64,000 nucleotides of DNA from DASRDB01 sp035652815 (GTDB lineage: Bacteria > Chloroflexota > Ktedonobacteria > Ktedonobacterales > Ktedonobacteraceae). Under the pieces are notes generated by a model that ran no database searches, was not told the DNA's origin, and saw nothing but the letters and a program-made list of their open reading frames with translations. Shown one piece after another: positions 24,681 to 34,421 of this stretch. The position numbers and the translations under genes were made by a program. The stretch covers positions 310,001 to 374,000 of the forward strand of contig DASRDB010000001.1 of the NCBI GenBank assembly GCA_035652815.1. Reading direction: 5' to 3'. Within the stretch, counting starts at the first letter, position 1; every line of letters begins with the position of its first letter.

Positions 24681-26573
24681 ATGCAGACAGAAGTTCTGGG
24701 AGATCGTTACCAGTTACAGGACCCGATAGGCCGGGGCGGAATGGCGACCATTTATCGTGGCCGCGACTTGCGCATGGATCGCGTGGTTGCCATCAAAGTC
24801 CTGCGAGAAGTATATAGTACTGATCCGAAATTTGTAACGCGCTTTCAACGCGAGGCGAAAGCGGCTTCCGCCTTACAACATCCAAATATCGTGCAGGTCT
24901 TTGACTACGGGCAGACAGACGGGAACTACTTCATCGTCATGGAACTGGTCGAGGGAACAGACCTGCGCCGCTACCTGCGCTCGCGAGGCATTCTCGATGT
25001 TGACAGGGCGGTAATTATCGCGCACGATGTCGCGCTGGGTCTTGGCGCGGCCCATCGACGCAGCATTGTACATCGCGACGTTAAACCACAAAACATCCTG
25101 GTAGGTCGAGGCGGCACGATCAAGCTGACCGACTTCGGCATCGCCAGTGTCTATAAAGATATTAACGCTGAGCGCCTGACGACTACCGGCATGACGCTTG
25201 GCACCGTTCAATACTACGCGCCCGAGCAGGCGCAGGGCGAGATTGTGAGTCCCGCCGCCGATGTCTACGCGCTTGGCATCGTCATGTACGAGATGCTGAC
25301 CGGGCGCACGCCGTTCGATGGCGATACGCCGGTAGCCGTAGCCATGCAGCATATCCAGGACCCGCCCATTCCACCGAGCCAGCTCAATCCCGGCATTCCG
25401 CCCGCGCTGGAAGACATTATCCTGCGCTGCCTGGAAAAAATGCCTGAAATGCGCTTTCGCGATGGCTCAGAACTGGCACGCGCCCTCGAGATGCTGGGAG
25501 ACGGGGATGTTGCCGACCAGATGACGATTGCTCCTGGAATACAGCCAGGACAAACGCCGCTGCCGCCCACGCCGCAGATTCCGTCGCGCCCCAGCAATAG
25601 CGGGCGCGGCACCGCGCGTCCACTGGCCGCGCCTATCTCGTCGCCGGATAACATGCTGCCGGTCGGCATGACTTCCACCAGAAACGGCGCAACGCCGCTG
25701 CCGCCAACCGCGGCAAATGGGCAGGTTTATCTCGAGCAGCAAACATATACTCCGGTGGCCCCACCGCCTGCATCAAACGGCGTCCGGCCTTACCAGCAGG
25801 GAGTGCTTCCGGCAGATAAACGACGCGAATCCCGCCTTGCCACTGTTATTACCGCACTTATCATTCTCGCGACTCTATTATTACTGGGATTCAGCATCTA
25901 TCTTGCCGCCATGCTGGGTTTCATCAATCTACCGTTCATCAACGGCGGTGGTGGGACATCTACGCCCGGCGTCACAATGGGCATTGTACCCCCACTGGAG
26001 GGAGATACCTGGCAAAAAGCGCAGACTGTTGCCCAGGAAGCTGGATTTACGCTACAACTCGCACCAGGCTCAACACAAGACGGTGTTGTCATATCTCAAT
26101 CGCCAGACGCGGGTAAACCCTATGCAAAAGGCCATCCCATCGAGGTGACGATGGGCGCGAAGACCACCATGAAGACCGTTCCACAAGGTCTGGTAGGAAG
26201 TTCCCTTGCCTCTGCTGAAGCTGTGCTGAACAGCGCTGGTATCCCTTTCCATGTTCAAGATGTGGGTATGGATTCAACCAAACCGCTCAATTACGTGACG
26301 CAGGTAGACCCACCATCCGGCAGCCAGATTCAAGTGGGCAAATTTGTCACGCTCTACGTCATCAATGATACGCATGGCTCGCCCGCTGTGACTCCCACAG
26401 TCGGTACGACTCCCAGCCCAGCACCAAGTCCTAGCCCGAGTCCGACTCCCAGCCCATCACCAAAACCTAGCCCGAGTCCGACTCCGTCGCCGACTCCAAG
26501 TCCAACGCCAAGTCCGACTCCGTCGCCGACTTCAACTCCGACACCGAAACCATCGCCCGATCCTATTCCGTAA
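24681..26573 (+). CDS. PASTA-domain Ser/Thr protein kinase (PknB-like)
   Basis: Membrane-anchored eukaryotic-type kinase that phosphorylates proteins in response to cell-wall fragments. 630 residues from ATG 24681 (GGGGAG upstream); an earlier in-frame ATG at 24618 lacks homology. The kinase domain covers residues 10-275: GRGGMATIYRG glycine loop, Lys39 in VAIKVL, HRDVKPQN catalytic loop, DFG, and GTVQYYAPEQA. A proline-rich juxtamembrane stretch is followed by one transmembrane helix (about 390-415) and two PASTA repeats. The last 60 residues are a repetitive Pro/Ser/Thr tail, probably wall-spanning. A clear terminator follows. Usually paired with a PP2C phosphatase, which is not here. Confidence 0.95.
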   Translation: MQTEVLGDRYQLQDPIGRGGMATIYRGRDLRMDRVVAIKVLREVYSTDPKFVTRFQREAKAASALQHPNIVQVFDYGQTDGNYFIVMELVEGTDLRRYLRSRGILDVDRAVIIAHDVALGLGAAHRRSIVHRDVKPQNILVGRGGTIKLTDFGIASVYKDINAERLTTTGMTLGTVQYYAPEQAQGEIVSPAADVYALGIVMYEMLTGRTPFDGDTPVAVAMQHIQDPPIPPSQLNPGIPPALEDIILRCLEKMPEMRFRDGSELARALEMLGDGDVADQMTIAPGIQPGQTPLPPTPQIPSRPSNSGRGTARPLAAPISSPDNMLPVGMTSTRNGATPLPPTAANGQVYLEQQTYTPVAPPPASNGVRPYQQGVLPADKRRESRLATVITALIILATLLLLGFSIYLAAMLGFINLPFINGGGGTSTPGVTMGIVPPLEGDTWQKAQTVAQEAGFTLQLAPGSTQDGVVISQSPDAGKPYAKGHPIEVTMGAKTTMKTVPQGLVGSSLASAEAVLNSAGIPFHVQDVGMDSTKPLNYVTQVDPPSGSQIQVGKFVTLYVINDTHGSPAVTPTVGTTPSPAPSPSPSPTPSPSPKPSPSPTPSPTPSPTPSPTPSPTSTPTPKPSPDPIP

Positions 26574-26574
26574 G

Positions 26575-26604
26575 GGGTTGAGGGAAAACTCCCTCGACCC
26601 TTTT
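26575..26604 (+). terminator. Rho-independent terminator of the kinase gene
   Basis: Stem GGGTTGAGGGA/TCCCTCGACCC (one G-U pair) with an AAAC loop is followed by TTTT, directly after the stop codon. Confidence 0.85.
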
Positions 26605-26631
26605 CTCATAGAACTGAAAATGGCTTCTCAA

Positions 26632-26775
26632 TTCGTAGGGACAGGGGGATGCGGGGATGAGTGGCGGGGGCCTCGTGCCTGTCCCCGGTCAAGGTACGCA
26701 AACAAGCCTATCCAATACGCATTTCGTAGGGACAGGGGGATGCGGGGATGAGTGGCGGGGGCCTCGTGCCTGTCC
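26632..26775. repeat. Two tandem 53-bp direct repeats
   Basis: TTCGTAGGGACAGGGGGATG begins identical 53-base units at 26632-26684 and 26723-26775, 91 bases apart. Each unit ends in GTGCCTGTCC, so GGGACAGG and CCTGTCCC form terminal inverted repeats of the unit. They fill the spacer upstream of the S53 peptidase gene; the rest of the spacer to 27018 shows nothing else. Confidence 0.85.
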
Positions 26776-27018
26776 TGTGTGGCGAAGAAAAATGCTGAAT
26801 ACAGGGAACAACGCCTTTGTACGTCAACTTTGTTTTGTCTTCCGTTTATTTAAGCAGGGTTTTCTACATACCAACGCTATAGATACATGATGCAAGCGAT
26901 AGAATCGAAGTGGATCGAGGGGTAGTCCGGTAATTTTGCGAGAAAAAAGTGGGTATATTTGCGATCCCTGGGGTCCGTATATAGCCCGAAAGTATCGCCC
27001 TCTGACGGAGTATTTAGT

Positions 27019-29331
27019 ATGCAACGAAATGTAGCGCGGAATTTTGTATTTTTGAGCGCCTCCATTCTACTTATCGCGGCCAGCCTGCTCGCCATGCATC
27101 TTACGGTTCGCGCCTCCTCCGATCAGCATGTGCTATTTCAGCAGCAGACCGCCCCCCTCTTGAAACACGCCCAACAGCTAGGGGCCGCAGACGCAAACCA
27201 GCAGCTTCAACTCTCGATTGGGCTGCAATTACGCAATGCTGACCAGCTCGATACGCTGCTCAGCGATATCTACAACCCGCAATCTCCACAGTATCACCAG
27301 TATTTGACACCAGACCAGTTTGAGCAACTTTTCGCGCCAACTCCCGGCGACGTGCAGCAGGTCGTCTCGTTCCTGCAAAATTCCGGGTTGACGGTGACAG
27401 GTATAGCGCCCAATAATTTGCTCATCGACGCGACAGGTACCGTTGCCCGGGCTTCAGCGGCCTTTCATATACAGATCAACAACTACAGGGTTGGCAGCCG
27501 CGTTTTCTATGCCAACGCAACCCCACCCACTTTGCCCGCGTCGGTAAGTTCGCTCATCAGCTCTATCGGCGGGCTTGATAATAGCATCAAGTTTCACCCG
27601 TTTTATCAGCGCCAGCCCGCGCAAAAAACACAGTCTGGCCCAACCGGCCTGGGGCCAAAGGATCTCGCGGCGGCCTACGATGCCACGCCGCTGCAAAATG
27701 CGGGCATACTTGGCGATAACTCGACCATCGCCCTGTTCGAGCTTGATGGCTACCAGCCCTCGGACGTAGCGCAATATTTCGCGAACTATGGCATGCCCAC
27801 GCCTAACATTTCGCGCGTGCTGGTAGACAACTATAGCGGCACAGCAGGCATGGGAGCGATCGAGGTAGAACTGGATATTGAAATAGTGGGCGCGATAGCG
27901 CCACACGCCAACCAGATTGTCTACGAAGGGCCAAACAACGTGCAGGGCCTGAACGACACCTATAACCAGATCGTCCACGACAACAAGGCACAGATCGTCG
28001 ACACCAGCTGGGGCCTGTGTGAATCCAGTACCGGAAACGCCGAACTGAAAACGCTTGACAACATCTTTAAACAGGGGGCCGTGCAGGGTATGACATTTTT
28101 CGCGGCGGCTGGCGATACGGGAGCTTACGACTGCGGGGATAACAATCTGGGCGTCGATTCACCCGCCAGCGATCCGTATGTAACTAGCGTAGGCGGCACC
28201 ACACTGCAGTTGAACGCAGGAGCTTACAGCAGCGAATCTGTGTGGTCCAATCCGAGCGACACCATGCGCGGGCCGAAAGGCGCAGGCAGTGGTGGCGGTC
28301 TGAGCAATACCTTTGCCATGTCTTCCTGGCAAAGCGGCGCAGGTGTCTTGAGTTCGTACAGCAGTAACACCCCTTGCGGCCTTCCAGGAGGCCAGTACTG
28401 CCGCGAGGTGCCGGATGTGACAGCCGTTGCCGATCCCGCCACCGGCTACTCGATCTATTGCACCATAACCAACGCCGGATGTCCCAATACTGGCTGGATG
28501 ACGCTTGGTGGCACCAGCGCCTCTGCTCCTTTCTGGGCAGGCAGCGCGGCATTGATAAATCAGTACCTGCGTTCGCAGAACAAACCAACGCTCGGCTACG
28601 CCAATCCAACACTGTATAAGCTCTTCAATGCCCAGCAGCAGTTCTCAGCTTCGCCCTTTCATGACGTGACTACAGGAAATAACCTGTTCTATCCGGCAAC
28701 AACAGGGTACGACCTGGCAAGCGGCATCGGTTCGCCCGATATCGCCAATATGGCCTATGACCTGGTCGCTCTATTCGGCGGCAACGGCACACCTACGCCA
28801 ACACCCACCAATCCGCCCAGCCCTACACCCAACCCTTCGCCGACTCCGCCACCAGCTCTCATCCAGAATAGCGGCTTCGAGAACGGGCAAGCTCCCTGGC
28901 AGGAATCTTCATCGGCTGGCTTCCAGCTTATCCAGTCAATGAATCCACATACGGGACAGAACAGCGCCTACCTCTGCGGCTATCCCAACTGTGATGACCG
29001 CATCTGGCAGACCTTCACTGTGCCCTCTAACTATACAAAACTGACCGTCAGCTACTGGTGGTATTCCGATACCGCCAAAAATACGAAGCAATGCCAGGAC
29101 ACCTTCAACGCTCGCCTGCTAACGACAAGCGGCAGCACCATTGTCAATCTACAACAAAGCTGCAACACCAACGCAAATAATGCCTGGGTACTCGTCACTG
29201 TTGATATCTCGGCAGCCCTCGCGCCCTACAAAGGCAAACAGGTAACACTTTACTTCCGAGGCACCAACTCGTCCAACCCTGTCCAGACCAGCGATTTCTA
29301 CGTCGATGACGTGGCGGTGAATGTGCAATAA
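27019..29331 (+). CDS. S53 family (kumamolisin/sedolisin) peptidase with C-terminal beta-domain
   Basis: Secreted acid peptidase of 770 residues. A signal peptide (LSASILLIAASLLAMHLTVRAS) precedes the pro-domain (about 40-190). The catalytic residues are Glu282 and Asp286 in AIEVELDIE, Asp366 in AAGDTGAYD and Ser500 in LGGTSASAP; the calcium site is seen as HDVTTGNN and SGIGSPD near the end of the catalytic domain. A Pro/Thr linker (PTPTPTNPPSPTPNPSPTPP) leads to about 150 residues that look like a jelly-roll, carbohydrate-binding-type domain. Start ATG 27019 has GGAG eight bases upstream. Paralogue of the peptidase at the left window edge, which is cut before any comparable tail could be seen. 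Confidence 0.95.
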   Translation: MQRNVARNFVFLSASILLIAASLLAMHLTVRASSDQHVLFQQQTAPLLKHAQQLGAADANQQLQLSIGLQLRNADQLDTLLSDIYNPQSPQYHQYLTPDQFEQLFAPTPGDVQQVVSFLQNSGLTVTGIAPNNLLIDATGTVARASAAFHIQINNYRVGSRVFYANATPPTLPASVSSLISSIGGLDNSIKFHPFYQRQPAQKTQSGPTGLGPKDLAAAYDATPLQNAGILGDNSTIALFELDGYQPSDVAQYFANYGMPTPNISRVLVDNYSGTAGMGAIEVELDIEIVGAIAPHANQIVYEGPNNVQGLNDTYNQIVHDNKAQIVDTSWGLCESSTGNAELKTLDNIFKQGAVQGMTFFAAAGDTGAYDCGDNNLGVDSPASDPYVTSVGGTTLQLNAGAYSSESVWSNPSDTMRGPKGAGSGGGLSNTFAMSSWQSGAGVLSSYSSNTPCGLPGGQYCREVPDVTAVADPATGYSIYCTITNAGCPNTGWMTLGGTSASAPFWAGSAALINQYLRSQNKPTLGYANPTLYKLFNAQQQFSASPFHDVTTGNNLFYPATTGYDLASGIGSPDIANMAYDLVALFGGNGTPTPTPTNPPSPTPNPSPTPPPALIQNSGFENGQAPWQESSSAGFQLIQSMNPHTGQNSAYLCGYPNCDDRIWQTFTVPSNYTKLTVSYWWYSDTAKNTKQCQDTFNARLLTTSGSTIVNLQQSCNTNANNAWVLVTVDISAALAPYKGKQVTLYFRGTNSSNPVQTSDFYVDDVAVNVQ

Positions 29332-29618
29332 CTTCTTGCTGGCGATTAAACCTGTCTAACCTACCGCACCATATGATATACTGAATACAGGCAGGTTATG
29401 AATATTTCGAACAGAAATGTCGCCATATTGTGTGAACGTTCATCACCTGTTCTAAAAGCCAGATATTGGAAAAGAAGAGCGGTGGAAGTGAAAGAGGGGG
29501 TAGGGTGTTTACCGCTCATTTACTCGTGAGAAACTACCTCTTTTCGCATCGCAGCAGGAAAAGGATGGGCATTTCCTGTGCGCGCCACAAAATTTAAACA
29601 ATTAAGGATTATTTGCGT

Positions 29619-30932
29619 ATGATGGATCATAATGGAGCTATTTCGCCTGAGAACACGCTATTTGTTATGCTGTGTTTTGAGGGGCCGGATGTGTATTCGA
29701 CGGCTGGCGGTTTAGGAACCCGTGTCACTGAATTGAGCGAAGCCCTTGCCACACAGGGCTACACCACGCACCTTATTTTCATCGGCGACCCCAGCAAGCC
29801 CTCGGTAGAAACGCGCGTTGATGGACGCCTGATACTTAAACGCTGGTCGCAATGGATCAGCAAGTACTATCTTAATGGCGTCTATGACGGTGAGGAGCAG
29901 AAGCTTTACGACTACAACGAGAGCGTGCCATACCATATTTACAACGAGATCGTGCGCCCGGCAACCGAGCAGGGAAAAACTGTGGTGATTATGGGCGAGG
30001 ACTGGCACACGGCTGAAGTAATGTGCCGCACCTCTGACCTGCTGCACTGGTTCGGCGTGCGCCAGAAAGTTTTGATGCTCTGGAACCTCAACAGCCTGAT
30101 GTCGCTGCACCGCATCAACTGGGGTCGTCTCAACTTCGTGACCACCATCTGCACCGTCAGCAAATACATGAAGCACCGCATGTGGGCTTATGGCGTCAAT
30201 CCACTGGTCATTCCGAATGGCATTCCTGCCCGTCACCTGAATCCCGTCGATTCAGGTGTGGTGGAGCGCCTGCGCGAAATTGCGCGCCAGGGAGACCCGC
30301 GCCGCATGTTCCTCTTCAAAATTGGCCGTTTCGACCCCGACAAGCGCTGGATCATGGCCATAGAAGCGGCGGCTCGCCTGAAGCATAGCGGCCACCCGGT
30401 GACGCTTTTCGTGCGCGGCGGCATCGAGCCGCATGGGGCGGAAGTGCTGCGCCATGCCTATAACATTGGCCTGCAAATTCGAGACGTGGTAGCGCAGCGC
30501 CCCAACCTTGAACAGTGCCTGACCGCCGTAGCCAACGCTGGCCCGGCTGATATCTACAACCTGCGTTTCTTCCTGCCGGAAGAGTTTGTGCGTACTACCT
30601 ACAACGCCGCCGATGCAGTGCTGGCGAACAGCGGACACGAGCCATTCGGCCTGGTGGCCCTGGAAGTGATGGCCGCCGAGGGCGTGGCCGTGACGGGTTC
30701 AACTGGCGAGGACTATGCTATCTCGTTCGAGAACGCCATTGTCACCGAAACCGATGATCCTGACGAAATCGTGGGCTATATGCTCTACCTGCGCCGCCAT
30801 CCAGAGGAGCAAAAGCGCATTCGCAAGGCCGGTTGTGAGACCGCGAAACAATTCCTCTGGGATCAGGTGATTAACAACCTGGTCAGCAAACTGGAGTTCT
30901 TAGCGCGCAAACAGGCTATCATCCTGGATTAA
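29619..30932 (+). CDS. Glycosyltransferase, GT4/GT5-like (glycogen-synthase-like fold)
   Basis: GT-B glycosyltransferase of about 437 residues. The N-terminal part holds the GGLGTRVTELSEALATQGY loop typical of starch/glycogen synthases and GT4 enzymes; the C-terminal part has FKIGRFDPDKRW and the donor-binding E-x7-E region HEPFGLVALEVMAAEG. The start is set at ATG 29619 after AAGGA; a TTG at 29613 is an alternative. It is followed 280 bases later, beyond a repeat element, by a GH57 glycosidase gene in the same direction, a pairing that suggests synthesis or trimming of an alpha-glucan or a glycolipid. Donor and acceptor cannot be deduced. Confidence 0.88.
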   Translation: MMDHNGAISPENTLFVMLCFEGPDVYSTAGGLGTRVTELSEALATQGYTTHLIFIGDPSKPSVETRVDGRLILKRWSQWISKYYLNGVYDGEEQKLYDYNESVPYHIYNEIVRPATEQGKTVVIMGEDWHTAEVMCRTSDLLHWFGVRQKVLMLWNLNSLMSLHRINWGRLNFVTTICTVSKYMKHRMWAYGVNPLVIPNGIPARHLNPVDSGVVERLREIARQGDPRRMFLFKIGRFDPDKRWIMAIEAAARLKHSGHPVTLFVRGGIEPHGAEVLRHAYNIGLQIRDVVAQRPNLEQCLTAVANAGPADIYNLRFFLPEEFVRTTYNAADAVLANSGHEPFGLVALEVMAAEGVAVTGSTGEDYAISFENAIVTETDDPDEIVGYMLYLRRHPEEQKRIRKAGCETAKQFLWDQVINNLVSKLEFLARKQAIILD

Positions 30933-30961
30933 TTGCATATCATTACCAACCTGCCTCCCGA

Positions 30962-31047
30962 TGTCATCCTGAGCGCAGCGAAGGATCTCACGCTGGCCGT
31001 GTCGAGTCAGTGGGGGCCGGAGATCCTTCGCTGCGCTCAGGATGACA
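30962..31047. repeat. TGTCATCCTGAG inverted-repeat element, copy 4
   Basis: Complete inner element without outer arms: TGTCATCCTGAGCGCAGCGA and its complement flank a 32-base GC-rich centre. It lies between the glycosyltransferase and GH57 genes. Confidence 0.88.
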
Positions 31048-31212
31048 TGTGAGAGAGTCTTTTTCATAGTATCCTGTTGTTATAAACAAGCCTCACCACA
31101 CAATGGCGTTTGGGAACATGGCACAATGAAGGCCTGGAATGCCTGTTGCCTTATCTTTATGCTTTTTTCAGAACAGGTACCCTCCAGGCCTGGCTTTTGA
31201 AAGGAACCTGGA

Positions 31213-32625
31213 ATGGTCGCAGACCTGGCTATATATACCGTTGTGCATCAGCCGCGCCGCCTCAAGCTTCCGGCGCAGCCGATTCCACGCCGGGCCTCCG
31301 TCGAAGATATAACGCGCTGCCTCTTTGATGAGCGGCTGAACGAGTACTATTTTCGCAAGGTGGCCCAGTACAGTTACTACCCTGCCGCTCGTATGTTTCT
31401 CGACTTAGCGCAGCAGGGCATGCGTTTCTCGATTGGCTTCTCGCTTTCGTTTATCCAGCAGGCGGAAAAATGGGAACCTGCCCTGCTCGACCTCTTTCGC
31501 GAACTGGTGGCGGAAGCCAACGTTGAGTTGATCGGCGTCGAACCCTATCATAGCTTTCTCTTCCTGTTCGACCTGCCCGCCTTTGTGCTGCGCATGCGCT
31601 GGATGGCTGACGAAATGGAGCGCATCTTCGGCAAGCGCCCCACCGTGACTGATACTACCGAGATGTGCATGTCGGCCACGCTCTACGATGCCCTCGATAC
31701 CGCCGGTTTTCGCGGCGCGCTGATGGATGGGCGCAAATGGGTTTTCGATTGGCGCTCCAGCACGCATCTCTATCGCTACAGCGACGAGGAACCCTATCCT
31801 CCCCCCGGTTACCGAAAACCGCCAACGACAACCAGCAGGCGCTCTCCAAAACGCTTGCTGCTTGATAATGAGCGTGACAGCGCGCCCTATCTACTGGCGC
31901 GCCATCATGAATTGAGCGATGATGTTGGCTATCGCTTTTCAAATCGAAGCTGGTCGAACTACCCGCTCTACGCCGACACCTACGCCAACTGGATTGCGCA
32001 AACCGCAGGCGATTTCGTTCTGCTCGGTTGGGACTTCGAGACCTTCGGCGAGCATCACTCACGCGATACCGGCATCTTCGATTTCATGCGCAGCCTGCCG
32101 CAAGAACTGGCAAAGCGCAAGGTTGCCTTACGCACGCCGGGCGAACTGATCGAGCAATACAGCGCGCCCGGCTCGGTGCATCACCTGCCCTTGCCAATCT
32201 ATGCCAGCACCTGGGCAGGCAGCGGCGGCATGGAGTTCTTCCTGGGCAACAGCGCGCAGCAGACCATCTATACCCTGATGAACCAGGTCTACAACATGGC
32301 TCGCCTGACAGAGAATCCTGACCTGCTCGAACTCGCCATCTGGCTCACGCAATCAGATAATCTGCACCTGATCCAGTGGTTCGGGCGCGGCGGCTCCGAA
32401 GCCGAAGTCTCCGCTTACTTCACCCCGAGGGAATGGTGGGATCTCGGGCCGCATGGCATCATTCATGAGCAACAGCAGGTCTACATCAACGCCCTGCACG
32501 CGATGGAACCCTATCTGCCTGCCCGCCTGTTCCGGCAAGCGAGGAGACGCAGCGCCAACCGCGCGCCGCGCCGCAAAACGGAACCAGTCGAGCCAGAAGT
32601 CGGTTTCCTGGCGAGAAGGGGATAA
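31213..32625 (+). CDS. Glycoside hydrolase family 57 protein
   Basis: A 470-residue enzyme of the GH57 (alpha-amylase/4-alpha-glucanotransferase/branching) type. The early region with LAQQGMRFSIGFSLSF and VELIGVEPYHS, the middle TDTTEMCMSATLYDALDTAG and the conserved LLGWDFETFGEHH, whose Asp is a candidate catalytic residue, follow GH57 order. A variable Arg/Ser insertion lies around residues 200-220 and a basic tail ends the protein. ATG 31213 has AAAGGA upstream. It overlaps no gene but is three bases from the amidohydrolase gene, so the two are cotranscribed. Product specificity is unknown. Confidence 0.87.
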   Translation: MVADLAIYTVVHQPRRLKLPAQPIPRRASVEDITRCLFDERLNEYYFRKVAQYSYYPAARMFLDLAQQGMRFSIGFSLSFIQQAEKWEPALLDLFRELVAEANVELIGVEPYHSFLFLFDLPAFVLRMRWMADEMERIFGKRPTVTDTTEMCMSATLYDALDTAGFRGALMDGRKWVFDWRSSTHLYRYSDEEPYPPPGYRKPPTTTSRRSPKRLLLDNERDSAPYLLARHHELSDDVGYRFSNRSWSNYPLYADTYANWIAQTAGDFVLLGWDFETFGEHHSRDTGIFDFMRSLPQELAKRKVALRTPGELIEQYSAPGSVHHLPLPIYASTWAGSGGMEFFLGNSAQQTIYTLMNQVYNMARLTENPDLLELAIWLTQSDNLHLIQWFGRGGSEAEVSAYFTPREWWDLGPHGIIHEQQQVYINALHAMEPYLPARLFRQARRRSANRAPRRKTEPVEPEVGFLARRG

Positions 32626-32627
32626 AC

Positions 32628-33578
32628 ATGGACGCACAGCGTATCGACGTACACCAGCACCTGCTTCCAGACTTCTACCTCTCGGCTCTGGAAAACCGCG
32701 GCCTCTCAAACAGGGGCGGACGGCCATTCCCCGAGTGGGACACACAAAGCACGCTTGAACTGATGGAGAGGCATGGCATCGCCACCGCCATGCTCTCCCT
32801 CTCCGAACCGGGCGTTTATTTTGGCGATGCGCAATTCGCCCGCGATCTTGCGCGCCGTTGTAATGAATATGCCGCGCAACTCATCCAGAAGCATCCAGGC
32901 CGTTTCGGAGCCTTCGCTTTTCTGCCATTACCCGACGTGGAAGGCGCGCTAAACGAACTGGCATACGCCCTTGACGTTCTGAAGCTGGACGGGGTGATAT
33001 TGCTCTCCAATTACAATGGGCATTATCCAGGCGACCCGCTGTTTGACGAACTGTTTGACGAACTACAGCGACGACAGACAGTTGTTTTCCTGCATCCGAC
33101 CGTTCCAACCTACTATGATTCGCTGAAGCTCTCCCTGCCCGCCTTTATGCTCGAATTCGTCTTTGATACGACACGAGCCGCCACAAATCTGCTCTTTAGC
33201 GGCACGCTGGATCGCTGTCCCGGTGTCCGCTTCATCCTGGCCCATGCTGGCGGCACCATTCCCTATCTGACTACCCGCATCGCCGCCGGGTCGGCCTTTA
33301 TTCCAGGCGCTCCACAGGGGGTCATCGGCTATCTACAGCAATTTTATTATGATACAGCGCTTTCATCCTCACCTTACACACTACGCACCTTAAGCGAACT
33401 GGTAGACGCCTCGCATATCCTCTTCGGCAGCGACTATCCCTTTGCGCCCGAGTTTACCACGATGTTCACAGTAAGAGGCATCCAGACGTTCGATGGTTTT
33501 GATGAGCAGAAGCGCGCATTGATCGAAAGGGAAAATATGCTGAGCCTGTTTCCGCGACTACAAGAGAAAAGGTTATAG
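32628..33578 (+). CDS. Amidohydrolase-2 family metal hydrolase/decarboxylase
   Basis: A 316-residue TIM-barrel protein of the ACMSD/amidohydrolase-2 group. Metal ligands are visible as DVHQH (His9, His11), VFLHPT, ILAHAGG and the late FGSDYPF with the conserved Asp. Members decarboxylate or hydrolyse aromatic or ring compounds. It starts three bases after the GH57 stop. Substrate unknown. Confidence 0.9.
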   Translation: MDAQRIDVHQHLLPDFYLSALENRGLSNRGGRPFPEWDTQSTLELMERHGIATAMLSLSEPGVYFGDAQFARDLARRCNEYAAQLIQKHPGRFGAFAFLPLPDVEGALNELAYALDVLKLDGVILLSNYNGHYPGDPLFDELFDELQRRQTVVFLHPTVPTYYDSLKLSLPAFMLEFVFDTTRAATNLLFSGTLDRCPGVRFILAHAGGTIPYLTTRIAAGSAFIPGAPQGVIGYLQQFYYDTALSSSPYTLRTLSELVDASHILFGSDYPFAPEFTTMFTVRGIQTFDGFDEQKRALIERENMLSLFPRLQEKRL

Positions 33579-33641
33579 GGTGTAACATTTGGCGCGGCAC
33601 AACGTAGAACTTTCATGAAAACTATCGATGAAGGTTGATAT

Positions 33642-34181
33642 ATGCCAAAAATCTTGAGCCTGTTCTTTTTAGGGTTGCTTGCTTTATTCTCAACGGCGTG
33701 TATGACGGTTACACCCCCTACTAATTCCACCAATACCCCGCCCTCATCCACACCAACCTCACTTGAGACACAATTAGAGCAACAGTTATTCAACCTCATC
33801 AATTCCGACCGCGCTAAAAACGGACTTCCCGCTTATACGAGAAACACTACACTGGATAGCGGCGCTCGCCAGCACTCCATCAAAATGAGCCAGTGCGGCT
33901 TAAGCCATCAATGCCCCGGTGAGCCTGCCCCCTGCGACCGCGTCACCCAGGAAGGCGTGACCTGGAACTACTGCGGAGAGAATGTCGGCGAATACGGCCC
34001 GGTTAATGCCAGTACCGCATGGAACGGTGTACAAGCTCTAGAAACTGCTATGCTTAACGAGAAGCCACCTGACGACGGTCATCGCCGCAACCTGCTCAGC
34101 ACAAATTTTCACCATATTGGGATTGGCATTTATATTGATGCGAAAGGAACGTTGTGGCTGACCGAGGATTTTACGAATTGA
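33642..34181 (+). CDS. CAP-domain (SCP/PR-1) lipoprotein
   Basis: A 179-residue exported protein. The signal peptide ends in a lipobox (LFSTAC, Cys20), followed by a Thr/Pro/Ser-rich spacer and a CAP domain: LINSDRAKNGLPAY, the His of ARQHSIKMSQCGLSH, the GENVGEY motif and the late HRRNLLSTNFHHIGIG. Bacterial CAP proteins are extracellular and of mostly unknown activity. Start ATG 33642 has GAAGG upstream. Monocistronic. Confidence 0.92.
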   Translation: MPKILSLFFLGLLALFSTACMTVTPPTNSTNTPPSSTPTSLETQLEQQLFNLINSDRAKNGLPAYTRNTTLDSGARQHSIKMSQCGLSHQCPGEPAPCDRVTQEGVTWNYCGENVGEYGPVNASTAWNGVQALETAMLNEKPPDDGHRRNLLSTNFHHIGIGIYIDAKGTLWLTEDFTN

Positions 34182-34293
34182 TAGTCGGGAAAGGTTCAGT
34201 TTATTTTTCAACTCGTTTCAATACATATCAGGTTAAGTTTTTTGCAAAACCTGGGATTTTCATCCTATTTTTCCTCGACTCTCCCCCAAAAAA

Positions 34294-34323
34294 TTGACGG
34301 ATGCCAGTCTATTTAGGTAGACT
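34294..34323 (+). promoter_or_regulatory. Possible promoter/operator of the lytic transglycosylase gene
   Basis: TTGACG (34294-34299) and TAGACT (34318-34323) are 18 bases apart, and AGTCTA-TTTAGG-TAGACT (34306-34323) is a dyad overlapping the -10 box that could be an operator. Confidence 0.4.
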
Positions 34324-34421
34324 CCGACCGTAGAGGTAAGAATTATTTGAAAGGTACTTCCGAGTGAAGTGCTGAAAAACCGGATGCGCCATGATGGCCT
34401 ATCCCTATGGACGAGGTAGAT

